Assembly (NCBI GenBank): GCA_036345935.2
Contig: JADWOT020001299.1
Span: 185,094 to 249,093 of the forward strand
Length of the DNA stretch: 64,000 nucleotides
Direction of reading: 5' to 3'
Source of the DNA: Taenia hydatigena
Lineage: Eukaryota; Platyhelminthes; Cestoda; Cyclophyllidea; Taeniidae
Shown: positions 13,333-25,509 of the stretch, in pieces
How positions within the stretch are numbered: the stretch's first letter is position 1
Layout of the letters: the number at the start of each line of letters is the position of its first letter
Translations under genes and position numbers: made by a program
The notes under the pieces: generated by a model
Database searches by the model: none
What the model was told of the DNA's origin: nothing
The model's input: only the letters and a program-made list of their open reading frames with translations

Positions 13333-14216
13333 CTACTGCGATTCGTAGCCTGAAACTAAAACAACTCCAAAACCAAATTTTGAACTACGTGATACGAAAA
13401 AGGGGCGCAAACACCGGCAATGGGATGGAGGACTGACTGCTAGAGTGATGCGATTCTTGTGTGTTACCAATTGCCTAAGTTTGGAAGGAGGCTTTCATGG
13501 GAAGGCAGCTCGCTCTACAACAATACCGGCAGTTCATAGAAGAAAAAACCAAGACATTGTCATTGCGATTTAGCTAAAACCTTGGGTGATGTACGTTTGC
13601 GTTCCCACAGGCTGACTTTTACTCGCACCGCTATCAGCAATCCAATGTCGTGTTAACTGCTATTAGATTGTTGAGTAAGAATGAAGTTGAATCGTAAGTT
13701 GACATGCACCTGAGTAATCGCAACTAAATCCCTGTTCGGCAGTTGGTCACTTATATAGATGTTGAATTTGGCTGTTTGCTAGTGCATATATCACGTTCCA
13801 CGCTGCTAACGGACACCTTTGCATTCTAAAACTTATTTCCTTCCTTCTTTTCCTCACTTTTAAATCTAAACTGAATAGAGACGAGACTAGAAGGCTGACT
13901 GGTATCGTTAGGTCAGCAGCCCAATGGATGGCTGGATGTACGACTGCAATAGCGGCGTTTAAAGGCCCTTCTCACTTTGGATAGGGCCTTCGTGTGGCTA
14001 TTGAATGTTTCAGGACCTTGTCGATCCAAAAGAGCTTTACCATGTAGACTGAGTCCTTTATTTCTCAGGCACGCCACCCTATACACGTGGTCATTTAATC
14101 ACTTTTTTTTATTTATAGAACTAATAAGTCGCAGAAGACGTACGCAGATGATCCGTCATGCATGTTTACATTAGCCTTGTTGTTAACTAATCAAAAATGC
14201 GCTAATGTGGATAATG

Positions 14217-14690
14217 TATGACAGTGCGACCTTCTGCTTAGCCACGTATTTTACACACCCTCCTTGCAGGGACTCCGTGATGTCCATGACCAAGACCTTT
14301 GAGGCACAGAATAGCTGTGCCCACTGATCTCGTCTCGCGGCCGTCCCAATAAAGCGCAACCACAAGCTGCAGAGAAGCATGTGACCTCGCATTTGTATAA
14401 GAAAGTGTGCTTCCCTGCGGCCACATCACAATCGTTACGTTGCAAACTAGGTCTTCGTTCGCTTATCTTGAGCTTTTGTCATGCGGCTGCGTTACTGATT
14501 TTTCTTGCCTGATAAAGTACTCATGTCACACAAATGTGACGAGAGAGAGAGTGATTGTCCACTGTAAGCGGCAACAACCGCTAACTTTAAAAAAAGATTA
14601 AAACTACAGCAAGGAGAAAAAGTCATTGCTCATTTAGTGAAACAAAATATTTGATGCTTGAAGGCCGGTGCATTTGCAAATATGGATCTG
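14217..14690 (+). repeat. Motif B repeat, first copy (left arm)
   Basis: This region pairs with 15090-15615 as a diverged duplicate. It runs from CAGTGCGACCT through a block ending GGCACAGAA, a TGTCACACAAATGTGAC palindrome-like core at about 14523-14540, and on to GCATTTGCAAATATGGAT. Open frames in three registers at 14183-14445 only reflect its GC-richer composition. The mirror is at 34735-35208. Confidence 0.7.
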
Positions 14691-15044
14691 CCCTCACCGC
14701 CAAAAGAATCGCAAGTGACTAAATGTTTCGACAATTCTAGGGAGCTTACGAAGCTTCTAAAGCCGTATAGAATGCCTCTGCAACCCAAAATCCAAAGAGA
14801 CAATATTCAGGATGACAACATATAAAAGGTCAGAGATCTTTGCCAATGTACAACATCAAGTAGACTTTCTTCCTTGGTTAGCTGTCAACCACCAGGGCAC
14901 CCTCTGAGACTCATTTCGCCTACTTCTCTGTGTAGTGGCTAGGGTATCTGTTTACGCAAATAGTGAGGCCTCGACCACTCAAGCACATGCTAATTTGAAT
15001 CTGCCAGTGGCACCAAATCCTAAAAACCGACTCCGGTTCCAAAT

Positions 15045-15615
15045 TAACCTGATTTTAATTAAGCAAAGGTATGTTGATGCAGAAAATGGACGTCAGTGCG
15101 ACCTCTCAGCAAGCCCTGTTCTCTTCACTCACCCTCTCTGTAGACCCACTGCAAAGATCATAGCCAATTCCTTTAAGGCACAGAAGGGCTGAGTGCTCGT
15201 TGGGCTCGACTTCCAGTTGTGCCACTGACACTAGCATAAGGCCAGTAGCGAATTAGGTGTTCTCCCATTGGAATGCTGAGGTGTGCCACCCAGTGACCAC
15301 TCCAAGGCCACCAAACTGCAAGTTGGGTTCAGGTTGCCTTTACCATTCTAATAAAATCAACACGTTCTTGTTCGCCCATGTTGGTCTCATTGAGTGCGTC
15401 TGAGGTTCGATTCGGCAAAACTGGTCGGACTTGCCTAATGAATGGCCCATGTCACACATGTGCGATGCGACGGAATGGTTGCACATTTTAAGTGACAACA
15501 GCCTCTAATTTTATAAATCGTTTAACATTGCAGCAAAGGGAAAAGGCATGTCTTATATTTTGTTAAAATCGTTTGCTGCTTAGAAGCTGGCGTGTTTGCG
15601 AATGCTGATTTGCGT
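15045..15615 (+). repeat. Motif A plus motif B, second copy (left arm)
   Basis: Motif A here is followed almost immediately by motif B. In the first copy the Cys-containing exon and about 1.1 kb separate the two. The core reads TGTCACACATGTGCGA near 15450. A GGTTCGATTC pol-III B-box-like word lies at about 15412, but no A-box or tRNA fold accompanies it. The mirror is at 33810-34380. Confidence 0.65.
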
Positions 15616-16174
15616 TGTCTATGTCGAAAAATTTAATGCCACACAATTTGCATCAGCGGAATTAAAGCACTGCGAATGATTCGCTTTCAACTTTTGCAAA
15701 AATTGCTTTGTTGTTTTAAATGCACTTGTCGTGAGCAGCAATATGTTCTCCTCGACTCAGGTACGTTTGCGGTCTAGTTCAGATATGCTCTCAGTGGAAC
15801 TGGATGCAAACTCCTTAAACATTTCCACGATGAAGAATAAGACAAATGAAATCATGTCTTCTTTAAGCCTTCGCCAACGGATTTCATGCTTAAATGTTAA
15901 ACAACGAAAATGAGATGGGCTATCAAGCTGGAATTTTAAATGTTTATGATAAACTTTGCATCATTTTCGCAAGTTTGAGATCATACAATTCGTTGGCGAG
16001 GTCATAGCTCCTCAAAGCTTCCTCCGAGACAAAAGAAGATATAGCACATGAAGGAAATACATTTGTTTGGTAAACAGAAAAAGAATTCGGGGTGCTAGCA
16101 TGGCCTGGAGGCTAGTTTGCTTAGTGCTGACAAAACAGCTAACCGAATTCCCACAACAGGAGATGGACTTTAGG
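15616..16174. other. Inner end of left arm: no recognised gene
   Basis: This stretch contains only a 60-codon frame at 15731-15913 with Ser-rich text and no family signature. It ends at the sharp identity boundary. The mirror is 33251-33809. Confidence 0.5.
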
Positions 16175-16500
16175 TAAGTAGCGAAGTGCTACAAAATAAT
16201 TTATTCGATTAATTGTTAAGTGCCTTAAATTCGCTTGATATTACTACGCAATCTTGATCAATTTGCATATAGTGGAGTTTTGAAGTATTGCGTGATCTGC
16301 AGTCGAGTGGAATCTGCAGAATTCATCCAGTGCAAGCTCTTACGCGAAGGAAGTGAGATTCCTCCTCCGTGTTGTCGATCCATTCACAAATTAAATGGTA
16401 CGAACAACATTTTGCGGACTGCATCTAAGAAAATTAGTTGTGGTAGCTTAACTCCTTCACCTCAATTTTACGCCTTTCGCAGGAAAGAAAAATCAGGGTG
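16175..16500 (+). repeat. Diverged continuation of the inverted repeat, left side
   Basis: Directly inside the left arm edge the sequence still aligns to the reverse complement of about 32928-33250, but with many substitutions and small gaps; I judge roughly 75-80% identity by eye. Anchor words shared by both sides include CGCAATCTTGATC, TCTGCAGAATTC, GCGAAGGAAG, TTGCGGACT and TACGCCTTTCG. Recognisable similarity fades after about 16500. The change from near identity to this level occurs within a few bases at 16174/16175. Confidence 0.85.
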
Positions 16501-16501
16501 A
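16235..16501 (+). CDS. Cys-containing exon-like fragment, left copy (unrecognised)
   Basis: An open frame of 88 codons lies in the diverged flank of the inverted repeat. In its first half it aligns residue by residue with the minus-strand frame of the partner copy. Shared positions include RNLD, SG-x-LK, V-[D/E]-SAEF-x-QCK and a later CC pair. A possible AG acceptor (GCATATAG before TGGAG) is conserved in the partner as GCATGCAG. Lys-Cys followed by a Cys-Cys pair loosely recalls three-finger (Ly6/activin-receptor) ectodomains, but the set of cysteines is incomplete and I do not assign a family. The frame closes with TGA at 16499-16501. It could be a decayed exon, or similarity carried over by shared descent alone. 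Confidence 0.3.
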   Translation: MILLRNLDQFAYSGVLKYCVICSRVESAEFIQCKLLREGSEIPPPCCRSIHKLNGTNNILRTASKKISCGSLTPSPQFYAFRRKEKSG

Positions 16502-17532
16502 TTAAGTCATTAAACTATGATTATGCTAAGCCAATTTCGCACCTGGAGTGAAGAGGCGATAGGAACCTAAAGTATCCTCTGTAATACCAGCATTAAGTCA
16601 GCCGACAACGTCCATGGGCGAGTCGCTCTTGCGGCCACATAGTTGAGCAGTGAGAGATTGAATCACATGTTCACTGAAATTCACTGCTTCCATGTGCAAA
16701 TAGTGGCGAGTGGGTCAAAAATCCTTGTAAGTATCTTCTTTGTTAGTCACGGGTGTTATACAAATGCGAGCTTATAGAGCGAATTTTGTGAAGAAGTGGG
16801 TATCAGGCCGTTAAATCGTGTTTCGAAATAACCTATTCAGAAATGGGTTACCGCGCAGATCCCAGGCAACCCCACACCTACCGAATCTAGGAACCAAGGC
16901 TGCTTCTCCTCTTCCTCTACCATGAATCCGATCATTTAGTATTTAAAATACGAGCTCTATTTGCTTCTTCATTGCTCCATCCATTTCCATCGCAGACATT
17001 TGGTCTCGAAATTCTGGCTTCACGAAACATTGAATTAGGAACGCATGGGCAGGTTGTGGTCTATCTATTGCGCTAGAATTGTATTTTTGGCGTCATATTA
17101 GGCTATATCCCTATCGTTTTAAGCGTTTGCAAATTCACTGCGGCTACTGTAGTGCATCCAAGCAGTATCTGAAGTCATTGAAAGCCACGAGTCTCTCAGC
17201 GCGTTGCCTATTGACACACACAGAGGATGCGGTATTGGTAGCCTAGGCATGGATCTAGTCTTTGGGCAGGGGAGAGGCGCAAGCGGAAGCATCTGCCTGA
17301 TCGGCATCCCACTTTCTCTGCCTTCTCTTCCCCGCAATCTCCTTCTCCCACTATTTGGACTGCTGAACATATCAAACAAGCCCACATGCTGAGGTGTTCA
17401 ATTTCTACTGAGCAAAAAGTCGTCAAATCAATCGCGCAAGCATTTGCAGCTTACAGCCACATAACCACTGAAAAGCATTGGTTTAACGTCCACCACCACC
17501 TTCTTACAGAAGGCCGGGGCTTGCTCGATCTG

Positions 17533-17560
17533 CTCCTCCTCCTCCACCGCCATTGCTACT
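17533..17560 (+). repeat. CTC/CCG-rich trinucleotide-like simple sequence
   Basis: A short run of CTCCTCCTC followed by CACCGCCATTGCTACTGCTGCTGCC-type triplets makes an imperfect trinucleotide tract. It produces Gly-rich or Leu-rich translations in neighbouring frames that should not be read as protein evidence. Confidence 0.55.
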
Positions 17561-18989
17561 GCTGCTGCCTCTAACGCTTGTCCCCACTCCATCGCAAGTT
17601 AGCTCTTCTCCCCAGTTGGAATGGCAAGGGTTGATGCACATCTTGCTCTCATCCACGGTATTATGTCTTTCTAGGCAGGACGACGGAGAAAATGTAGGCG
17701 ATAGCAATGGTGGACCTCAAGCGTCGGTCGATCCCACATCATTAAGTCGACATTGACCAAGTAGCCCATTTGCCGATGAATTAGAAAATGGCAGTGTGCA
17801 AATCCATCATATTTGCCGCACCTTTCCCTTCTCTATTCCTTTTGCAACCGTATTTCGTTATCAGTGAGAAATATAACGCCAGACTGCCTATAACGTTAGG
17901 TTCTTGCAAAATGAGAGTTGCCGCTTAGACGTTTGGGATCACGAGGACTTATTGTATAAGGTAAGAATGGAAAGCGAGTGGAGGGGAATGCGGCTCATGG
18001 CTGAGTACAAGGAGGACAGCTATATAAGTAGTCCAGCCGATGGAGTTCGTAATCGTCAGTCAAATCTTAGCTTCAAGGACAGGATGCTAATCAAAAGCTT
18101 TTCATAATCCAGAACTCTGGAGGAAATCGGAGTAGCTTGAAGACCAGAGAAACGGTTCAGCATTAATTGGAACCGCATCTGCCATGCATTAATTATGGAA
18201 GGATCTGAGGGTAAAGGGCGATAGGCATTGCTCTGACCCGAGTCTCAAGGGTCAGATATGTATTCCGGAGGTGTGGTGAAGCCTATGCTCATTAGGTAAT
18301 GCTGCATTAGCGAAGGTAAAAATTCGGGTCCAAGTCAGGGTGCGAAATGCCACCAGTACCACTCAGGAACCAGTGTTGAATAGGCTCATCCCATTTTCCA
18401 CAAATAGCGCCCCATTAACCAAACTACCAGCGTTTCAAAATCTGGCGAAGCTTTAACGCAACTACTTAGAAGGCCGTTCTCTACAACAAAAAAGGCATTG
18501 TTTTCAGGAGACATGGTTCCATCGAACACCTTGCTTTGTCTCTAGCATTTAATTTTGGAAAGCATGTGGACTGTGAAGACATTCAAATAATAAATAGGCA
18601 GTAGCGATTACGAAAGGCGTTTTTTATTAAAGCCTTGATGTTTTATCTGCGATTTCTGTTTCGCCTCTTTGGCTGTCTTTCGTACGCATCTCTCATGCCA
18701 CATTAGATTGGTGTGGTTGTGACTGCCAGCTTGCTCATTCATCTTCTCAGTAGTATAGTCAGCATGTGAAGGGTTTGAGAGTTGGACATTATCAGCGCAA
18801 TAAGATCAAGAGGGATGGCATGATTAGTAGCTCTAAGGCAGATTTGGTGGTCGTCGATATTTGGCACAACAGCAAGGTAGATTTGGTGAAGTGATGAGTA
18901 GTGTTCCATTGTTCAAAGTCCTGCCATGGACATGTAGAGTATCACTGCTGTGTGTCCGGTTCGCTGAATGTAATCCCACGAACTAGACA

Positions 18990-21730
18990 TGCGAGGCTAA
19001 TGCCCTAACTACAATGAAGGACTGTGACACGAGAGGTTAAGTGTGTCCATTGAAGGGGGTGGCATTTACTGATGGGACGCGCATAATGCAGTGCCAAAGA
19101 AGACGTAGTTGGATGCAAAACACTTCTATTGGGGAGGAGAAAGGATGGACGAGAAGAAGGCTTATTGTAAGTACATAAGAAAATTGTGGGTGGTGGGGTG
19201 AAAGTCTTTAAAATGTTCACTGTCCAATGTCAGAAACTACGCAATTGCGACTCTCACAACCACGGATTACCGGAATCAGGAGCCGCCTCGTAGCAGCACT
19301 TCTTTTAGTAAGTCCTGCTCTGTGTAGGCGCAGGCAGCTCGATATCCTCAGCACATGGTTAGCTAATCGCCGCAACCATCTGCGGTGGTTTAGACCACCT
19401 CCATGCACAATTTTTTCACATTCTTATCGTCACTGCTTTCTCTCCACCCCGATATGTCTTCTTCAACCTAAAAAAAGAGAAGAGAAAAGATAGAATGACG
19501 ATGAGAGAGACAGAAGGCATAGGCAGAAGAAGCAGGAGGCGAATAACGCAAAATAGGTGGGGGAAGAGGTGAGATGTTAAAACTAATTAACCTGCTGACC
19601 AACTAGACAACAAGTGAGTAAACAAAGGAGAGCTTACTGGGCCCAGGATACAACTATCCACATGGTCGTCTGCAAAGTCGCGTACAGAGAGGAAGATTGA
19701 CCACCTGTGTCAACAGGCCTACACACATAAACACACGCGCGTACACATACAAACAAACACTTGTTCACACCTGTTTCCGTGCCACACTGATCAAGACAAC
19801 GCTCTGGAAGGAAAAGAAAGGAAGTGGACAACGGCATACGCAAACATATTTGGACAGACGGAGCGACAAGAGTAGAGATAGAGGAGCAGGGCAAAAGTGC
19901 ACCTCCTTATCCGCTATTATGGACCGCCAGGTAGAGGGACTCTCTGCAAGGTGGGAGATGGATATGGAAAATGACATGGAAAGGTGGATATGAGCCGAAC
20001 TATGCAATATGAGGTGAGAAGTAGGTGGAAGGCACTCACCTTCGCTCTCAAGGCCATAATTGGTGAAAGAGAAGAGGTGGGTTAAAGAGGAGAACGAGGC
20101 AGCAGAACTGGGGCGTCGTATAATAAAACAAACTATGGAAAACAAAAATGTGGAAGATGGGAATGAAGGGAAATCGGCAATGTTAGCTACGTTAAAGCAA
20201 AATTCAGACATTGCTTAAGCCTAGTGTAGTCTGCTGTGGTGTATTCTAAGCCTCGTCTAGTCCGGAGCATCGCCATTTAACATAGCATGATGAGGAATAA
20301 AGGAAACGGAGAGAGGAACGGAACGTACTTAAAGGGCGTTAGCAAATGATGGGGTTGGAGGAAAAGGAAGAGGAGAAGTGACTGTGGATCCGGGAAACGA
20401 GAACGTGACAAAAACGTGGGGTAGCCAGACGAGTGAGACGTCCTGGCCTCACCGAAATGGAAACACGAAGGACTGTGAGAGAATGGTATATAGGCAGCCC
20501 TCTTTACTCCCTTTTCTGTGATTTGAATAAATGAAGCGTAAGCACTAAGACATAATGCAAGGCGCAGCGCTAAGGAGCACATGCAGTGAAGTGAAATGCA
20601 GACAAGAAGACGAAGTGCCTCACCGAAAATGGATTGAAGAGTGACATGTGAGAGGAGGAGGAGGCAAGAGGGTTCCAGCTCCACCATCTCGAAGACGTCG
20701 CCGGACCTTGCTGCTGCGTGTGTACATTGGTCCCTAATATCTGCCAGGCAGAAAAGAAAGACTTCATTGCATGCAGCCTACAGTTGCGTTAGGCTGATTT
20801 TAACTTGACAAATGAGGGGAAGTATAGGCTAATTTAAATGATAGGTCATGAAGACGGCTACCTACCTACCCTCTTCCTTTTAACCCTTCTCACTCTCTTC
20901 CATACTGGACTGCCATAATCAGGCCTGCTTGGCTAATTTACTCTACTCGTGTTTGAATTTGTCCACTACAGTCAGGCCTAGTCAAGCCTAGTTTTGCCTT
21001 ACGCGCTACACCGCTTCTGTTTTACTGAATCTGCTTTTGATTCTGCCTCTGCTTCTGCTATCGATTAGGCAATTCGCAATCGCGTGCGAGAGAGGCATAA
21101 GAAATGAGATGAGCAAAGCGGTACAAGGCATACCTGCATGAAAGGAAATGGCGACTTACCCCTAAACACTGCTACATAGTTGACGAGGGTGACTTCCTGA
21201 TTGGTATTCCTAGTTATGCACCTACGCGAGTTCTTCCTTCGTACCAGAGATGAAAAGGGTGGCGATTACACCTCTCTGATGGTGGCGAAGTAACTCGCTT
21301 GTTCAACTGAAGTGGACGAATGAATGGGTAAGTGAGGAGAGGAGAAGGGACAAAGGGCCGAGAGCAGGAAAGAAAAGATATTAGGGAAGAGGGTTGGCAA
21401 AATGTTATTAGTGTATGTCTATACGTAGTGCTGTAGACCTCTCTTCTTCCATTCGCTCTCACTTCCCACTATCCCCTAATGCCTTCATCCACCCACTCCT
21501 ATAATTATGCAACTGCGATTTCCATCTGCTTTGGTCTCTTGACGTCTTTGCAACCCTTGAAAGTGTTTCAAGTGAGATGAGTGGGGTGACGTTGGAGGCA
21601 AAAATAGAGGATGAGAAGGAAAATGAAGGCGATGAGAACGAAGCCAAAAGGAGGTGAAGACGCTGGCGATGAACCGAGTAGTGGAAACGAGGATAAGGCG
21701 GAGAAGCAAAATGAGTGGTAGAAGGCTTCG
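18990..21730 (+). repeat. Purine-rich (GA-skewed) tract of about 2.7 kb
   Basis: The plus strand is repeatedly dominated by G and A: around 19480-19660, 19800-20200, 20280-20700, 21100-21410 and 21570-21720. It is interrupted by short mixed segments and by a CA-rich stretch near 19720-19760. The complementary strand shows long open frames rich in Ser, Leu and Phe, as expected from C/T-rich sequence. I see no tandem unit. The strand asymmetry could favour triplex or R-loop structure, or could simply be old microsatellite material. Confidence 0.6.
19720..19760 (+). repeat. CA-rich simple sequence
   Basis: Imperfect ACACAC repeats, including ACACACATAAACACACGCGC, sit inside the purine-rich tract. 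Interruptions by T and G show it is an aged dinucleotide tract. Confidence 0.65.
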
Positions 21731-24700
21731 CAATGCGTACGTAAGCATATCTGGCAGTTGAGTGTGTGGTTGGCGTCTTCGCATTTGACATGTGCGTGAA
21801 CCGATCTGTGGCACGTGTCGCGTCGCTCCTAACATTGGCGTCTGCTGTTGAATGAAGGCTGTAAACTACTATGAATAAAATTGGGTAATTACGGATGTGT
21901 TTGATCACATCGTTGGATGAACTTTGTGATTTAAGTAGATTAGTTTGAACCAGCTTTGTGTTGAGACCTTGGTCTGTGGGCATCCGCTCCATCCAACGCC
22001 TTGTGGCCATCAAGCCAAGGGAGCCTAGTTGAATGATGGTCTCACTTTAACCCTTTCCACTGTAGAGGAGAGAAGTTTAAAGTGGATTTGGCATAATGGT
22101 GTGCAAGAACTTTATACCTGAGCAGTAAATTATACCGGATAGTGAGCCACTATGCAGGAGCGGGTCGGTAACTGTAGACCGCAAGAACAGAGTTCGCGGG
22201 ACCAATCTGGATTATAAGTAGTCATTGATATTCAGCAACGCTTGGACTTCCAAAGGTGTGGTCATCTCGCCTCAATTGGTGTCTACTGCCAGATAACCAA
22301 CTATTGTCGCCTTTTGACCACGACCACACCAAATTTTACCCTTTTGCGCATTTTATATATAAGTGACGGATGTGCAATTGTTGGCAAGTAGTCTTCTCTA
22401 AATTTGTACGAAATTGGTTTGATTCTGTTGGATACTGGTAAATTGAGGAATTGTGGGACCCTTCGTCCTCTGATTTAGAGAACTAACTTCTGCAAAATGT
22501 TCATGCTTCCATCTGGTGTTTTGCTTTTTAAGAGAAAGGCAAGAAGACTTAAGAAAACATGTTCCACAAATGCAGAAAAATTTGTAAATCTTAAGTTGAG
22601 TCAAGGCCGAATTCCCCACAGGATCCCAGCTCGAAGTGAAGTGATAGGGTGAAGGGTCTGTTCAGATGGGCCTTAGATTGTTTAGTATCAGCCACTAATC
22701 AATTTGCTGCTAATAAATGCGTACTCGAGTCAAGGTGGATCAAATAGCCTATTTTGCCATTAATGGAGCGTTGATTTTGTTGTATTTAAACACTATTCAC
22801 AACCTTCGACTAAAACCATCAGAATCACGCTACTACTAAGTCAGATTCTTCTGACCGCACTACAATGGCTCTTGTAAGTTGCAAAGTGAGCTGGCCTTTG
22901 CTGCATTAAGTATCATCGAATGGGTAGATTGCGACTCCTTGATTTCATTACTCGTCTAACCTGGCGCCATTGTAACTCAATGCACAGAACTTTGCTTGAA
23001 TTTATTATCACAACCAATAAAAATACGTCAAGGCGTATCCTTCCTTCGTTAACCAATCTTGACTGAACCAAAAGCTAAGCCTGCCTAAGGCAGCTATTCA
23101 TTCTCGTAAATGCTTCAAAGTGTCGCAATCTTAATCTAATTCGACCACTGACCCTCAGCAAGGTAAGTTGGCTTCTTTCACAACTTAGGTTGCACTCAAG
23201 TCACTGATCAACAATCTATAAATAGTACAAGATCATTGAGCAATAATGATTTCACAGCTCACAGATGAATTATGTACGGAAGAGATAAATGGACTGATAC
23301 TTTGCAAGACTCGGATCCATTCATTCTGCAGTCTTCTAAGGCTGACTTATAGCGGTCACGACTGATGGGTTAAACTTAGTCAAAGACGTTCCTGCCAATC
23401 CTACCTCGCCCATGCAGCTATCACAGGCACAATGAACCATCTGTAAGTCTGAGGTTAGAAGTCTAGTGCCTCAGGCCTTTCCTGTTTTAGAAAAGTCTCA
23501 ATATTGGAGTAATGACGCTTAGCAGAAGTGCAATGCTGGTGTCACAAGTGCCCGCATAATCGAAACGCTGATGCAAACTGCTAATCAAATCACTACATTT
23601 AAGTCTTGGTACTCTTAAAGATAACCATTGTGGCGAAGAGATATTTAGTAGGCCTAACAGCTGCTAGTGTTACATGAATGAAGGGGCGACCGATTGCGTC
23701 ATTGCATTTAAATAGACTTGATTCTTCGAAGTACTCACAGCGAATGAAGGCGATCATTAAAGAAGCCCGATTAGGGCAACCGTTCATGGAGGGTATTCTT
23801 CGTACAGCAGAGGTCGGGCAAAATCCAATATGCTCTACCAGGCACAACTGTCTTGACAGCTTTATGGTGGAGATTTCTCAGCTCTGCTGTTTTTACTTTA
23901 CCTAAGTCGCCTAATAATGCAAAAGTTCAAACATTAATGTCCCGATATAAAACCATCGACAGCAATAATTCAGGCCAAATTTTATGCGTGAGTAAGAGAT
24001 ATCGAAGAGGCGACTGCGGCAGGCTGTGTGGATTTCGCCGCTGTAAAAGGCCACTGATATATCTGTCAGTGCCACAAAACTGAGACCGTACACCGAAACT
24101 GCAATGGTGGTGCACACTTAATGGGAATAACTACTGGCAGAACAACCCACAACAAGAATAAGGACATCTTTGCATTTATTTTTGCGAAGCAAGTAGACGG
24201 TTAGAGGCCACCCATCACGCACCCAACATTGGATCAGCGCAAAGGCATTGATGACCAGAGTCAGCATACTCGCTTTCATTCATCCATTACATTGGGGAAG
24301 GTATCAGGTTTGGCTTTCCCGCCGCTTTGGTAACGCCTTTTACTATGGAGGAAATATGAAGCACCTACGGTTAAGTTGAAGTTACAAGCGATTTAAATCC
24401 AATCATGCATACGCATCTAGAGGTTCAAAGCTTCCCCCTTTTGCCCTTGATTTTATGTCTTAGGAACGGACAAAGTGGTTAGACAATGGCATCGTCGTTG
24501 GATGAGCACTTGGTTAGTGAACCGGGATTATACACCGTTATAACTTGTTTCTTTCTTAGAGTTCAATGTTCTCCATTCAGCCACGAGCGTGAGGTATGCT
24601 GACTGCTCCCACCTAAAAAATCCATGCATTTGCTTAGAGTAAGCTTGTTTCATGTTAACTTATCTTTTGCTCCATTAGTGATCGATGTAATTCAAAGATT

Positions 24701-25509
24701 GTTTGAGTGAAAAACTAGACTCGATTACTTGGTTTGGGACTTGAGCCTACATAAGGCGACATATGGACCAGTAGGGGGCTAAAATTGCCTTAGTTCTTAA
24801 TTAGAATGTTTGGAAAAAGAAAAATGGAACCAGATTAATGCAGAATTACAGTACTCGTCCCTCATAATTTGGATTACGATTCATAGGTGTTTTTTTTGAT
24901 AAAATAAGTTAGAATGCACTGAACTCATGATAATTCCTGAGCAAAAGGGTCCAACAAAGTGGAATTGGCACTAAAACATGTGACAATCCCACACGTCATT
25001 GTCCCCTGAAGCTTAAGATGCGATTGGCCAAACCAAAATTAAGTAGGCGCATAATGCCTCACAACAATTAGGCGGAAAGGAAGTTGTTAGGCTTAAGGTA
25101 GGCAAATCATAGTCTTGTGACGTGCAAACCCATCTGATCCAAAGTACTCGCGCTACCAGAAAGAAAGTGCGAATCTACCTGCTCTGCTTCACGTAGAAGT
25201 CAGTCCAAGTGCACAAAGTGATTATATCGAAACAGTGGCTCATTTGGAGGAATTGCTTTCAACTAGGCGCAGTTAGAAAGAACAGGATGCGACAAATAAT
25301 CCTGCACTTAGATGTGAACACAATTTTGATAGCATTTAAGGCGATTTTTTTGATTTAGTAAATGATGATGCATCTGTTCATCAAAAGGGCAGGAATCTAA
25401 TAAGAGGCATCTAATCTGAGGGACAGGCATAGTGAATAAGGCTGCCGAAGGAAGAGAGCTATACAGCTGTTAGGGTATTGATGTGAGGTGAAAGTTATAT
25501 TCTTCTTAC

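Larger units (their letters stand above)
1..16174 (+). repeat. Left arm of giant near-identical inverted repeat
   Basis: This stretch is the reverse complement of 33251-49424. Every reading frame I compared maps between the arms with the constant coordinate sum 49425, from the first bases to the inner edge, so there is no net insertion or deletion over 16,174 bp. I noticed four single-base differences: 1826, 1853, 4638 and 14975 against 47599, 47572, 44787 and 34450. The inner edge is at 16174, just after GGACTTTAGG. The outer edge lies at or before position 1, because the match is still perfect there. The arm has no recognisable transposase, integrase or polymerase. It holds degenerate exon-like fragments and diverged repeats, listed separately. 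Confidence 0.97.
16501..25509. other. Left part of spacer: no recognisable gene
   Basis: I see no conserved protein domain in this 9 kb. Open frames up to 184 codons lie between 19.0 and 22.0 kb on the minus strand, but they follow the purine-rich tract. There, the complementary pyrimidine-rich strand rarely forms stop codons, so I treat them as compositional. Small CT-rich and CA-rich simple sequences are present near 17533-17560 and 19720-19760. No duplication of arm sequence was recognised here. Confidence 0.5.

Noticed and set aside
14183..14445. Three overlapping frames in different registers.
   Set aside because: They overlap a GC-richer repeat (motif B). The diverged sister copy does not preserve any of the frames.
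15405..15425. GGTTCGATTC word as a pol-III B box marking a tRNA or SINE in the arm.
   Set aside because: No A box or cloverleaf at the right distance, and the corresponding word in the sister copy is not conserved as a B box.
19765..22013. Long minus-strand frames (148, 136 and 184 codons) opposite the purine-rich tract.
   Set aside because: Stop codons are purine-rich, so a C/T-rich strand stays open by composition. The translations are Ser/Leu/Phe-rich without motifs.
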